From Pantanalinema sp. (lineage in GTDB: Bacteria; Cyanobacteriota; Sericytochromatia; S15B-MN24; UBA4093), in the NCBI GenBank assembly GCA_036704125.1, contig DATNQI010000070.1, forward strand, positions 1-64,000: a stretch of 64,000 nt of DNA, in the 5' to 3' direction. This document shows, in pieces, positions 1 to 7,962 of the stretch. A program made the translations under genes and the position numbers. Every line of letters begins with the position of its first letter. Position 1 is the stretch's first letter. Below the pieces are notes generated by a model. That model ran no database searches. It had not been told where the DNA came from and saw only the letters and a program-made list of their open reading frames with translations.

Positions 1-80
1 CTTACAAATCCGCCGAACACGCCATTCTACCATCGTTTGCCCTCTTTACGAATCGTTGCGCCGCGATCCGCGCCGGGAGC

Positions 81-86
81 TATAAT
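81..86 (+). promoter_or_regulatory. -10 box TATAAT upstream of the first gene
   Basis: A perfect TATAAT lies about 95 bases before the start at 183. The best -35 candidate, TTGCGC at 56-61, is 19 bases away, so the pair is not ideal. The leader in between holds no feature that I recognise. Confidence 0.4.
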
Positions 87-182
87 CCGTGTACCCCAGA
101 GCGGCAACACCAGTCGCGGCGCCCCGATCGATCCAACTTGCCAGGCGGTTCACAGCGCCAACGATCAGAAGGGAGGGCCTCC

Positions 183-638
183 ATGGACACCCGGGATCAC
201 AAGAACCAGCTCAAGTGCGTCGTGGACGAAGGCTTGCTCGTGAACCGTCGGGACATGGTCCGCGTCCTTCGCGATCTGGGCCCGGTCCGCTACCAGGACC
301 TGGTCGACGGCGCGATCGTCCACCAGGGCGAGGGGATCATCATGAACGTGGTCGCCAACGACCAGAACGCGACCGTCATCCTCAACAAGCGCCTCTACCT
401 CAACGTCAACGCCTTCGAGTACCTGAGCCTGGGCTCGGACGAGGCCGGGGGTGCCCACGTGGACCTGGTCGCCGAGCAACGGACGCTGCGCCTCATCCCG
501 ACCAGCGACCCCCTGCAGGAGCATGAGGAAGGCGTGATCGTCGAGGCCAGCGCCTCGCCCCGCGAGGCGCTCGATCGGATCTTCGGGGACACCTTCGCCG
601 AGGTCTACCTGGAGGACGACTCCGACGAGGACGACTAG
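183..638 (+). CDS. acidic hypothetical protein
   Basis: This encodes 151 residues of unknown function. I do not recognise the family. The N-terminal third looks helical, the middle has several short hydrophobic beta-like stretches, and the tail is strongly acidic (ends EDDSDEDD). There is no signal peptide or membrane segment, so a cytoplasmic protein is likely. The start at 183 is preferred over an in-frame ATG at 138 because GGGAGGG (171-177) sits at proper distance only for 183. Its stop codon shares the bases CTAG (635-638) with the stop of the convergent gene that follows. Codon use is like the high-GC neighbours. Confidence 0.75.
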   Translation: MDTRDHKNQLKCVVDEGLLVNRRDMVRVLRDLGPVRYQDLVDGAIVHQGEGIIMNVVANDQNATVILNKRLYLNVNAFEYLSLGSDEAGGAHVDLVAEQRTLRLIPTSDPLQEHEEGVIVEASASPREALDRIFGDTFAEVYLEDDSDEDD

Positions 639-1882
639 CTGCCTTCCTGGAGCTTGAGCTTCTCAAAGTAGAAGCGGGCCATGTAGCCGTCGCGGACGCG
701 CGCCGAGAGAGGCACGCCGACCAGGGCCACGCCCATGAGGGTCGCCGCGCGACGCCAGGCCAGGCGCCGGCCGAGCACCGCCTCCTTGGCCCCCACCTCC
801 CCCGAGAGCACCATCACGTGGCGCAGCCCCTTGAGCGGCTGCGCCACGGCCGTGTGGTAGATCACCCAGCGGTAGCGCTTCAACAGGTCGGCCGGAAGCG
901 GCGGGCGCATCCCGCCCACCGCCACCAGCCCGGTCAAGAGGTCGAGATCGGCGATCGAGGTGGCCCGCAGGGCCCCGTCCGACGCGAACTCGCCGGCGTC
1001 GTCCGTCTCCTCGAGCATGGCAGGCAGGTTGCTCGCCTCGCCCGCCAGATCGACCACCAGCACCCGCCCGCGATCGTGGGTCAGCGCGATCCCCAGAGCG
1101 GCGCTCACCCCGGCGCTCGCGTCCAGATCGCCGAGGGCGAAGACCCCCGCCTCGCGAAACGGCGGCTTGTGCAGGGCGGCGAAGCGGCGAAAGAAGACGC
1201 CGAGCGCCTGGCAGGCCGGGGCCTGCAGCTCCAGGAAGCGCCCCCCCATCCCGAGGCCCGCGGGCAGGATGCCGATCACGGGCAGGCCGAAGAAGGCCGG
1301 CAGCGACAGGAAGCTGCGCCGGCGCAGGGCGAAGTAGACGGCGAGGGCCGCAGCGGTCAACAAAGCGACCGCTGCGGCCCCCATCCCGAGCGCGCGGCGC
1401 GAGACCCCGAGGCGCAGCGGCACCCCGGGCGACGCCCCCGGGGTCGCGGGCTCGGCCGACGGGGGCGTGGTCGACAGGGAGATGCCCTCGCCCGACAGGC
1501 GGTAGGCGTAATGGACCGGGCTGGCGTCCGCGAGCTCCTTGAGGCGCTGCATGGCGATCGCGACCGCCCTGTCCCGCGTTCCGCCGCTGGCCTGCACGTC
1601 GAGGTGGAAGGCCACCCCGTTCGGGATGTTCTCGACCGAGATGAGGCCGATCTTGGGCTTGAGGTCGGCGGGAAAGGCGGTGTAGACCTCGCCGAGCCAG
1701 CGGCCCGCGGCGAGGCCCTGGACGGCGCGCACGTCGCGCGCCGGGGCGAGCGGCGAGTACTCGAGGCGCAGGACCGCCTCGGCGGCGAGCGCCCCCGGCC
1801 CGAGCGCGAGGCTGGCGAGCAGGGCGATCGCCGAGGCGAGAAGGACGAGAAGGGGCCGGAACCCGGGACGAGGTAATCGCAT
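635..1882 (-). CDS. membrane protein with degenerate BY-kinase/ParA-like cytoplasmic domain (Wzc-like)
   Basis: The 415-residue protein has an N-terminal signal or membrane segment, an external domain of about 120 residues, a Pro-rich stretch, a second membrane segment around residues 160-185 and a basic RRR turn. A cytoplasmic domain follows. In it the stretch ALGDLDASAGVSAALGIAL followed by VLVVDLAG has the spacing of a Walker A and Walker A' of tyrosine-kinase ATPases (CpsD/Wzc family), but the GK[ST] of Walker A is missing. The layout (membrane, external loop, membrane, ATPase-like domain) is that of polysaccharide chain-length regulators. It is probably catalytically dead. I chose the start at 1882 because it fits a leaderless promoter. 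In-frame ATGs at 1891 and 1927 lie in the -10 box and in the terminator hairpin. Confidence 0.6.
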   Translation of the reverse strand: MRLPRPGFRPLLVLLASAIALLASLALGPGALAAEAVLRLEYSPLAPARDVRAVQGLAAGRWLGEVYTAFPADLKPKIGLISVENIPNGVAFHLDVQASGGTRDRAVAIAMQRLKELADASPVHYAYRLSGEGISLSTTPPSAEPATPGASPGVPLRLGVSRRALGMGAAAVALLTAAALAVYFALRRRSFLSLPAFFGLPVIGILPAGLGMGGRFLELQAPACQALGVFFRRFAALHKPPFREAGVFALGDLDASAGVSAALGIALTHDRGRVLVVDLAGEASNLPAMLEETDDAGEFASDGALRATSIADLDLLTGLVAVGGMRPPLPADLLKRYRWVIYHTAVAQPLKGLRHVMVLSGEVGAKEAVLGRRLAWRRAATLMGVALVGVPLSARVRDGYMARFYFEKLKLQEGS

Positions 1883-1889
1883 GGGGTTC

Positions 1890-1918
1890 ATTATAGGGAC
1901 GCCCGGGGCCCCAAGCAA
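1890..1918 (-). promoter_or_regulatory. promoter TTGCTT-17-TATAAT, leaderless
   Basis: On the minus strand TTGCTT (1918-1913) is followed after exactly 17 bases by TATAAT (1895-1890). Only 7 bases separate this -10 from the ATG at 1882, so the predicted first base of the transcript is the A of the start codon. The -35 lies in one arm of the metK terminator hairpin. Confidence 0.65.
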
Positions 1919-1952
1919 GAAAGCCACCGGCTCGCCGGTGGCTTTCTTGCTT
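1913..1952. terminator. intrinsic terminator of metK
   Basis: Two perfect 19-base arms (1913-1931 and 1934-1952) form a long hairpin right after the metK stop. On the minus strand the downstream arm ends in GGCTTTCTTGCTT, so the T-rich part is inside the stem. Confidence 0.8.
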
Positions 1953-1965
1953 GAAGGAAGGGAAG

Positions 1966-3183
<1,218 letters not shown>

Positions 3184-3216
3184 GGGTGCTCCTTTTCGTA
3201 AGGGCGCGAACCGCGC

Positions 3217-3255
3217 AAAAAAATAGCCGCTTGCCAGTTATCAAGAGGCAAGGGC
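3217..3255 (-). terminator. riboswitch expression platform (terminator)
   Basis: On the minus strand GCCCTTGCC (3255-3247) pairs with GGCAAG-C-GGC (3235-3226, one bulged base) and is followed by TATTTTTTT. This is an intrinsic terminator between the SAM aptamer and metK. Confidence 0.85.
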
Positions 3256-3278
3256 ATCGTCCGGAGCTTTCGCCGCCG

Positions 3279-3386
3279 TTCGCTCATCTTCCGAGAGTCA
3301 CCTCTCGCAGGATTTGGCACCGCACGCATCATCGCCGGTTGCCGGGCATCATCGGGCCAGTCCCTCCGCCTTCTCTTGATAAGCAA
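3279..3386 (-). ncRNA. SAM-I (S-box) riboswitch
   Basis: Read on the minus strand, the conserved SAM-I core is present in order: CTTATCAAGAG, then GGAGGGACTGGCCC, GATGA, CCCGGCAACC, GGTGCCAAATCC and AAGATGAG. The outer arms GCTTATC and GATGAGC can pair as P1. It lies directly upstream of metK and is followed by a terminator with a T tract, so it is an off-switch that binds S-adenosylmethionine. The open frame across it (3180-3386) is not a gene. Confidence 0.95.
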
Positions 3387-3422
3387 GTATGCAGGCCTCT
3401 CGGCCGTTGTCTTTCTTGAATC

Positions 3423-3451
3423 TTCTTATCACGCCAACCAGGCGCCGTCAA
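3423..3451 (-). promoter_or_regulatory. probable metK promoter TTGACG-17-TAAGAA
   Basis: On the minus strand TTGACG (3451-3446) stands 17 bases before TAAGAA (3428-3423), which is followed by the riboswitch. The -10 is poor, but the -35 and spacing are good. The -35 and the whole spacer belong to a tandemly duplicated unit. Confidence 0.5.
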
Positions 3452-3522
3452 TGCTCGCCTGAGCGCGGCGACAAGTCACGCCAACCAGGCGCCGTCAATG
3501 CTCGCCTGAGCGCGGCGACAAG
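3429..3522. repeat. perfect tandem duplication, 2 x 47 bp
   Basis: Bases 3429-3475 and 3476-3522 are identical (unit begins TCACGCCAACCAGGCGCC, ends GACAAG), and two further bases match after the second copy. The unit carries the -35 and spacer of the metK promoter. It has no spacers and only two copies, so it is not a CRISPR. Confidence 0.95.
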
Positions 3523-3528
3523 TCCAAA

Positions 3529-3556
3529 GCGGCCCGAGGACGTTGCCTCGGGCCGC
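3529..3556 (-). terminator. terminator of the barrel gene
   Basis: Perfect 11-base arms GCGGCCCGAGG and CCTCGGGCCGC with a 6-base loop, 15 bases after the stop of the minus-strand gene. On the minus strand it is followed by TTTGGACTT, a weak T tract. Confidence 0.6.
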
Positions 3557-3570
3557 CGGCAAGCGCGTGA

Positions 3571-4443
3571 TCAGAAGCGCCAGCTGGAGCCGAGGCCGAG
3601 CGACCCCACCGCGCCGCCCAGGCCCAGGCTCGGCCCGGAGTTGAAGCCGACGAACAGGTCCGCCGTCGTGTCCCTGTTGAAGGCGTAGCGCAAGCCGAAT
3701 GCCGAGCGGGTGTTGAGGCCCGCCACCGGGAAGCCCAGGCTGGTGTCGGCCAGCAAGTGCAGGTTTGGCATCAGGCCGAGGTCCGCCCCGATACCCATGC
3801 CGAAGAAGTTGACCGGGCCGCTCGCCGCACCGACCATGGTCGCCGGCATGTTGAGGACCCCGAGGTTCCAGCTCGGCACGAGCGTGAGGCCCAGGGTGTT
3901 CACGCCGTTGAAGGCGAAGAGCTTCGAGATCGGCAGCCCCACCTGGAGACCCAGGTTGGGGGTGCCGTTGGCGTCCACCTCGAGGATGCCGCCCGCCAGG
4001 CCCGCGACGCCGGCGATCGCCTGACCCTCGGAGAGCAGGCCCCACTTGCCGCTGAGATCCAGCCGGCCGCGCCACGGGGCGGTGGCGAGCACGCCGATCC
4101 CGGTGCCCAGCTCGAAGTTGTTGCCCATCCCCATCTCGGCCCGCAGGTTGAAGGCGTTGCCGCTCACCGAGTTGATGCCGATCCCGACCGGCCCGGGCCC
4201 GATGCCCACCCCGCCGAGGAAGAGGTTCGCGCTGAGGAGGTTGGTGTTGGCGCTCAGGACGCTGGCCCGCGGCACCGCGTAGTACCGGGTCGGGCCTGCC
4301 TCCTGGGCGCTCACCACCGGCACCTGGACCATCGAGACCGAGGTCTTCATGGAAGTGCCGGGCGCAGCCCCCTGCGCGTTGGCAGCGCTCGCCAGGCACA
4401 GGGCCATCCCACCCGCCAGCGCGATCATGCTGTTGGTTCGCAT
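3571..4443 (-). CDS. secreted beta-barrel-like protein, probably outer membrane
   Basis: The 290-residue protein starts with a clear Sec signal peptide (MRTNSMIALAGGMALCLASAANA, cut after ANA). The rest is a run of alternating hydrophobic/Gly strands with amphipathic pattern, and it ends in SSWRF. A terminal aromatic residue is typical of outer-membrane barrels. I see no enzyme motif. Start at 4443 follows AAGGAGGG. It is a single gene with its own terminator (3529-3556). A shorter protein of the same style lies at 35128-35712. The function is unknown. Confidence 0.75.
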   Translation of the reverse strand: MRTNSMIALAGGMALCLASAANAQGAAPGTSMKTSVSMVQVPVVSAQEAGPTRYYAVPRASVLSANTNLLSANLFLGGVGIGPGPVGIGINSVSGNAFNLRAEMGMGNNFELGTGIGVLATAPWRGRLDLSGKWGLLSEGQAIAGVAGLAGGILEVDANGTPNLGLQVGLPISKLFAFNGVNTLGLTLVPSWNLGVLNMPATMVGAASGPVNFFGMGIGADLGLMPNLHLLADTSLGFPVAGLNTRSAFGLRYAFNRDTTADLFVGFNSGPSLGLGGAVGSLGLGSSWRF

Positions 4444-4558
4444 TGCCGTCCCTCCTTGGCATCGATCGTGAAGATTTGCAACGTAAGGTAGCACTCGCCC
4501 GGGACGCCTTACAACGCTGGCTGGGCCGCATGCCGTCCGGCCCCCCAGGTCGATCGCG

Positions 4559-4567
4559 TGGTACAAT
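4559..4567 (+). promoter_or_regulatory. extended -10 TGGTACAAT
   Basis: TGG-TACAAT about 40 bases before the dipeptidase start. No good -35 is seen, which is common for extended -10 promoters. Confidence 0.45.
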
Positions 4568-4604
4568 CCCTGCGCCCGTGCCGCATTGAAACCCGGAGGA
4601 CCCC

Positions 4605-5585
4605 GTGCCGCAGACCGCCACCGCCCTGAGAGAACACGCCCTCGCACTCCACCGTCGCTGCCTGATCGTCGACGGCCACGCCGACACCCTGGACCGCGTC
4701 CTGACCGAGGGCCACTCCTTCACCGAGGCGTCGCCGGACTTCCAGATCGACCTGCCGCGCCTCGTGGCCTCGGGGGTCAACGCCCAGGTGTTCTCGCTGT
4801 GGACCCCGCCCGAGTACCACGCGGAGCGCGCCCTGCACCGCGCCCTCAAGATGATCGCGGCCTTCCTCGACGCGCAGCGCGATCGTCCCGAGCTGCGCCA
4901 GATCACCGCGGTCTCGGACCTCGCCGCTGACCGGCCGGGCTTCATCTTCTCCTTCGAGGGCGCGGATCCCCTGGTGGACGACCTCTCCATGCTGGAGGTC
5001 TTCCACCGGCTCGGCCTGCGCATGATCGGGCTGACGTGGAACCATCGCAACGCCTTCGCCGACGGCCAGAAGGTGGGGCCGCGCCCGTCGGGCCTCACCG
5101 AGCTCGGGCGCGAGCTGGTCGAGCGCATGCAGGAGCTGGGCATCGTCCTCGATCTGGCCCACATCGCCGAGCCCGGCTTCTGGGACGCCCTCGAATGCTC
5201 GGAGGGGCCGGTGGTCGCCACCCACGCCAACGCCCACGCCCTCCATGCCCACCCCCGCAACCTGCGCGACGACCAGATCAAGGCCCTCGCCGAGCGCGGC
5301 GGCCTGGTGGGCGTCACCTTCGTGCCCGGCTTCCTGACGCGCGAGAAGGCCGATCTCGACCACGTGCTCGCGCACATCGACCACATCGTACGCCTGGTCG
5401 GCGACGACCACGTGGCGCTCGGCTCCGACTTCGACGGCATCACCGCCCCTCCGACCCGCCTCTCGCACGTGGGGCTTTTGCCCAACCTGACCGAGGGCAT
5501 GCTCGCGCGCGGCTACTCCGAGGAGCGCATCGAGAAGATCCTCGGGCGCAACTGGCTGCGCGTCTTCGCGGCGGTTTGGAAGTAG
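4605..5585 (+). CDS. membrane dipeptidase family (peptidase M19)
   Basis: The 326-residue protein belongs to the zinc dipeptidases that cleave dipeptides, including those with a C-terminal D-residue. Visible metal-site motifs in order: DGHADTL (residues 23-29), SFEGADPL, DLAH, THANAHALHAHPRN and GSDFDGI. There is no signal peptide, so a cytoplasmic location is likely. The start is GTG at 4605 with CCGGAGGA just upstream. Length fits the family. It is transcribed alone, followed 76 bases later by the sugar isomerase gene, which has its own -10. Confidence 0.9.
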   Translation: MPQTATALREHALALHRRCLIVDGHADTLDRVLTEGHSFTEASPDFQIDLPRLVASGVNAQVFSLWTPPEYHAERALHRALKMIAAFLDAQRDRPELRQITAVSDLAADRPGFIFSFEGADPLVDDLSMLEVFHRLGLRMIGLTWNHRNAFADGQKVGPRPSGLTELGRELVERMQELGIVLDLAHIAEPGFWDALECSEGPVVATHANAHALHAHPRNLRDDQIKALAERGGLVGVTFVPGFLTREKADLDHVLAHIDHIVRLVGDDHVALGSDFDGITAPPTRLSHVGLLPNLTEGMLARGYSEERIEKILGRNWLRVFAAVWK

Positions 5586-5596
5586 ATCCCGAGCCA

Positions 5597-5605
5597 TGCT
5601 ATGAT
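5597..5605 (+). promoter_or_regulatory. extended -10 TGCTATGAT
   Basis: TGC-TATGAT, 56 bases upstream of the isomerase TTG start. No convincing -35. Confidence 0.45.
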
Positions 5606-5661
5606 CGTGAGCGCGCAAGCGTTCGCGCGCCGGCCCGACCCCACACGACGGAGGGTTTTCC

Positions 5662-6723
5662 TTGCTTTCCTTGCTCGACGATCCCGCTCGCCTGACCACT
5701 TTCGATCCCTCGGACATGCTCGGCTACCTGCACCGGCTGCCCGAGGTCGCCGAGCCGGCCTTCCGGCGCGCCCGCGCGGTGGCCCTCCCGCTTTCGCGCC
5801 CCCGCCAGGTGGTGGTCTGCGGCATGGGCGGGTCGGCCATCAGCGGCGATCTGGCCCGCAACCTGGTCTTCGCGCACTCGGAGGTGCCGGTCGTCGTCTC
5901 GCGTCACAACGGCCTGGGCGCCTCGGTGAGCCCCGAGGACCTGGTGATCCTGCTCTCGTACTCGGGCAACACCGCCGAGACGCTCGGCTGCCTTGAGGAT
6001 GCCATCGCCCGCAAGATCCCCTGCGTGCTCGTCACCTCGGGCGGCAAGTTCGGCGCCCTCGCCGAGGAGCACGGCCTTGCGACCGTCCGGGTCGAGAGCG
6101 GCTGGATGCCCCGCGCGGCGCTCGGCGAGCTGTACTTCTCGCTGCTGGGCCTCATCAGCCAGCTGCCCGGCTGCGCCTGGATCTCGCCCGAGGCCGCCGT
6201 CCGGCAGCTTCGCTTGGAGCGCGAGACCTACGGCCTCGAGGTGCCCATCGAGAGCAATCCGGCCAAGCGCGTGGCGAGCAAGCTCGCGGGCAAGCGCCCC
6301 GTCATCTTCGGCGTCCATCCCAGCACCGAGGCCGTCGCCATGCGCTGGAAGGCCCAGATCAACGAGAACTCCAAGATGACGGCCCTGATGGGGGTCTTCC
6401 CCGAGCTGACCCACAACGAGATCGTGAACCTGGCCCATTCCCGGCACGAGGACCACGTCATGGTCGTGCTGCGCGACCCCTCGGACCACCCCTTCCTCCA
6501 GCGCCAGCTCGGCTTCGCCCGCGACATCATGGCCCCGATGCTCGACGAGGTCATCGAGCTCGCCGGCGCGGGCGAGGACCCGCTGAGCCGCCAGCTCTCC
6601 CTGGCATACCTGGGCGACTGGGTCAGCGTCTACCTGGCCCTGATGGCCGGGGTCGATCCCACCCCGGTCGAAGCCATCTTCGGCCTCAAGGATCGCATGG
6701 CCCTCACCCAGGAGGTCCGCTAG
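5662..6723 (+). CDS. bifunctional glucose/mannose-6-phosphate isomerase (SIS domain)
   Basis: The 353-residue protein has two SIS-type sugar-phosphate-binding halves. Signatures are CGMGGSAISGDL near residue 55 and LSYSGNTAET near residue 100, typical of the PGI/PMI family that interconverts fructose-6-P with glucose-6-P and mannose-6-P. A conserved ELTHNEI stretch in the second half matches the family catalytic region. The start is TTG at 5662 behind GGAGGG (5650-5655). Its stop TAG overlaps the GTG start of the next gene by one base, so the pair is translationally coupled. The next two genes act on the same sugar phosphates. Confidence 0.85.
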   Translation: MLSLLDDPARLTTFDPSDMLGYLHRLPEVAEPAFRRARAVALPLSRPRQVVVCGMGGSAISGDLARNLVFAHSEVPVVVSRHNGLGASVSPEDLVILLSYSGNTAETLGCLEDAIARKIPCVLVTSGGKFGALAEEHGLATVRVESGWMPRAALGELYFSLLGLISQLPGCAWISPEAAVRQLRLERETYGLEVPIESNPAKRVASKLAGKRPVIFGVHPSTEAVAMRWKAQINENSKMTALMGVFPELTHNEIVNLAHSRHEDHVMVVLRDPSDHPFLQRQLGFARDIMAPMLDEVIELAGAGEDPLSRQLSLAYLGDWVSVYLALMAGVDPTPVEAIFGLKDRMALTQEVR

Positions 6724-7793
6724 TGCGCGCCGTCATCATCGCGGGCGGATCGGGCACGCGGCTTCGCCCCCTGACCTACAACACGCCCAAGCCCATGGTG
6801 CCGCTGTTCGACAAGCCCTTCCTGCAGTACCAGATCGAGCTCTTGCGCGAGCACGGCATCAAGGAGATCATCATCAATCTCCACTACCTGTCGGACTCGA
6901 TCAGGAACGTGCTCGGCGACGGCAGCCAGCTGGGCGTCAAGCTCTTCTACTCGCTCGAGGACAAGGCCCTCGGCACCGCGGGCGCGGTCAAGCACGCCGA
7001 GGAGTTCTTCGACGACGAGCCCATGCTCGTCTTCAACGGCGACATCCTGACCGACGTGGACCTCTCGGCGGTGCTGCGTGCCCACAAGGAGACCCAGGCC
7101 CGCGCCACCCTGACCCTGATCCGGGTCGAGGACCCCACCGCCTACGGCCTGGTGATGATGGACGACACCCGCATCACCCGCTTCCTCGAGAAGCCCAGCA
7201 TGGACGAGGCCCGCGCCCTCAACGTGGACACGGTCAACGCCGGGATCTACGTGCTCGACCCCGACGTCTTCCGCTACGTTCCCAAGGGCGAGGCCTACTC
7301 CTTCGAGCGCGGCCTCTTCCCCCTCCTGCTGCAACTCGAGGAGCGCATCACGGGCCACGTGACCGACTCCTACTGGCTCGACATCGGCAGCCCCCTCAAG
7401 TACATGCAGGCCCACAGCGACGTGCTCCAGAAGCTGGTCAAGGTCCAGATGCCCGGCATCGAGATCAGGCCCAGCGTGTGGGTGGGCCCGGACGCCGACG
7501 TGGACGAAACGGCCGACCTGCGCGGCCCCATCTACGTGGGGGCCGGCGCAAAGATCCGCAAGAAGGCCAAGATCCACGAGTACAGCGTCATCGGCGCGGG
7601 GGTCACGGTCGATGACCGGGCGATCCTCGAGCGGGCCATGATCGGCGCGAACAGCACGGTCGGCGAGGAGGCGGTGCTCCAGCGCTGCATCGTCGGCCGC
7701 AACTGCGCCATCGGCGCCCACGCCCAGCTGGGCCACAACATGGTCCTTGCCGACGACTCGGTCGTCGGCAAGGGCACCCGCATCGCGAACTAG
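6723..7793 (+). CDS. NDP-sugar pyrophosphorylase (mannose-1-P guanylyltransferase-like)
   Basis: The 356-residue protein begins MRAVIIAGGSGTRLRPLT and has TPKPMVP, the nucleotidyltransferase signature. FNGDIL is the metal-binding Asp motif and FLEKP the sugar-binding loop. The C-terminal ~110 residues are a left-handed beta-helix of hexapeptide repeats (for example GPIYVGAGAKI, IHEYSVIGAG). Such proteins make GDP-mannose or another NDP-hexose from hexose-1-P. The nucleotide cannot be told from sequence. The GTG start overlaps the isomerase stop. With the flanking isomerase and mutase it completes a path from fructose-6-P to an activated hexose for glycans. Confidence 0.88.
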   Translation: MRAVIIAGGSGTRLRPLTYNTPKPMVPLFDKPFLQYQIELLREHGIKEIIINLHYLSDSIRNVLGDGSQLGVKLFYSLEDKALGTAGAVKHAEEFFDDEPMLVFNGDILTDVDLSAVLRAHKETQARATLTLIRVEDPTAYGLVMMDDTRITRFLEKPSMDEARALNVDTVNAGIYVLDPDVFRYVPKGEAYSFERGLFPLLLQLEERITGHVTDSYWLDIGSPLKYMQAHSDVLQKLVKVQMPGIEIRPSVWVGPDADVDETADLRGPIYVGAGAKIRKKAKIHEYSVIGAGVTVDDRAILERAMIGANSTVGEEAVLQRCIVGRNCAIGAHAQLGHNMVLADDSVVGKGTRIAN

Positions 7794-7804
7794 CGATATT
7801 CCCC

Positions 7805-7827
7805 CCCCGCCCCCCGGTGGGGCGGGG
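7805..7827. terminator. GC-rich hairpin, probable terminator; same as 55835-55857
   Basis: CCCCGCCCC, loop CCGGT, GGGGCGGGG, twelve bases after the stop of the pyrophosphorylase gene. No T tract. The same hairpin with one changed loop base occurs at 55835-55857. Confidence 0.55.
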
Positions 7828-7834
7828 TTGAGCG

Positions 7835-7901
7835 TCTAACAAAACTGTTCCTGCGAGCCGCTTACAGCGGCAATACTCAACACATGCCTGGTTTTGTTAG
7901 A
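7835..7901 (+). ncRNA. structured leader: 11-bp inverted repeat with inner hairpin
   Basis: TCTAACAAAAC (7835-7845) and GTTTTGTTAGA (7891-7901) are perfect inverted arms 45 bases apart. Inside, GCCGCT-TAC-AGCGGC forms a second hairpin. The whole lies 61 bases before the start of the phosphohexomutase gene. The AT-rich outer arms stand out from the GC-rich surroundings. I do not know this motif. It could be a regulatory leader, a processed RNA or a relic. Confidence 0.45.
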
Positions 7902-7962
7902 TGCGATGTCGGGGGTGGGGGGATCTCGATCGCTCCAAGCCCCCGTTCTTAGGAGAGAACAA

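Noticed and set aside
1883-1927. Upstream starts (1891, 1927) for the Wzc-like protein
   Set aside because: 1927 lies in the metK terminator and 1891 in the -10 box; the transcript would not contain them.
3429-3522. CRISPR array
   Set aside because: Only two units, directly adjacent, no spacers, no cas genes.
3476-5500. 674-codon minus frame across the barrel and dipeptidase genes
   Set aside because: Both regions have well-supported genes in other frames.
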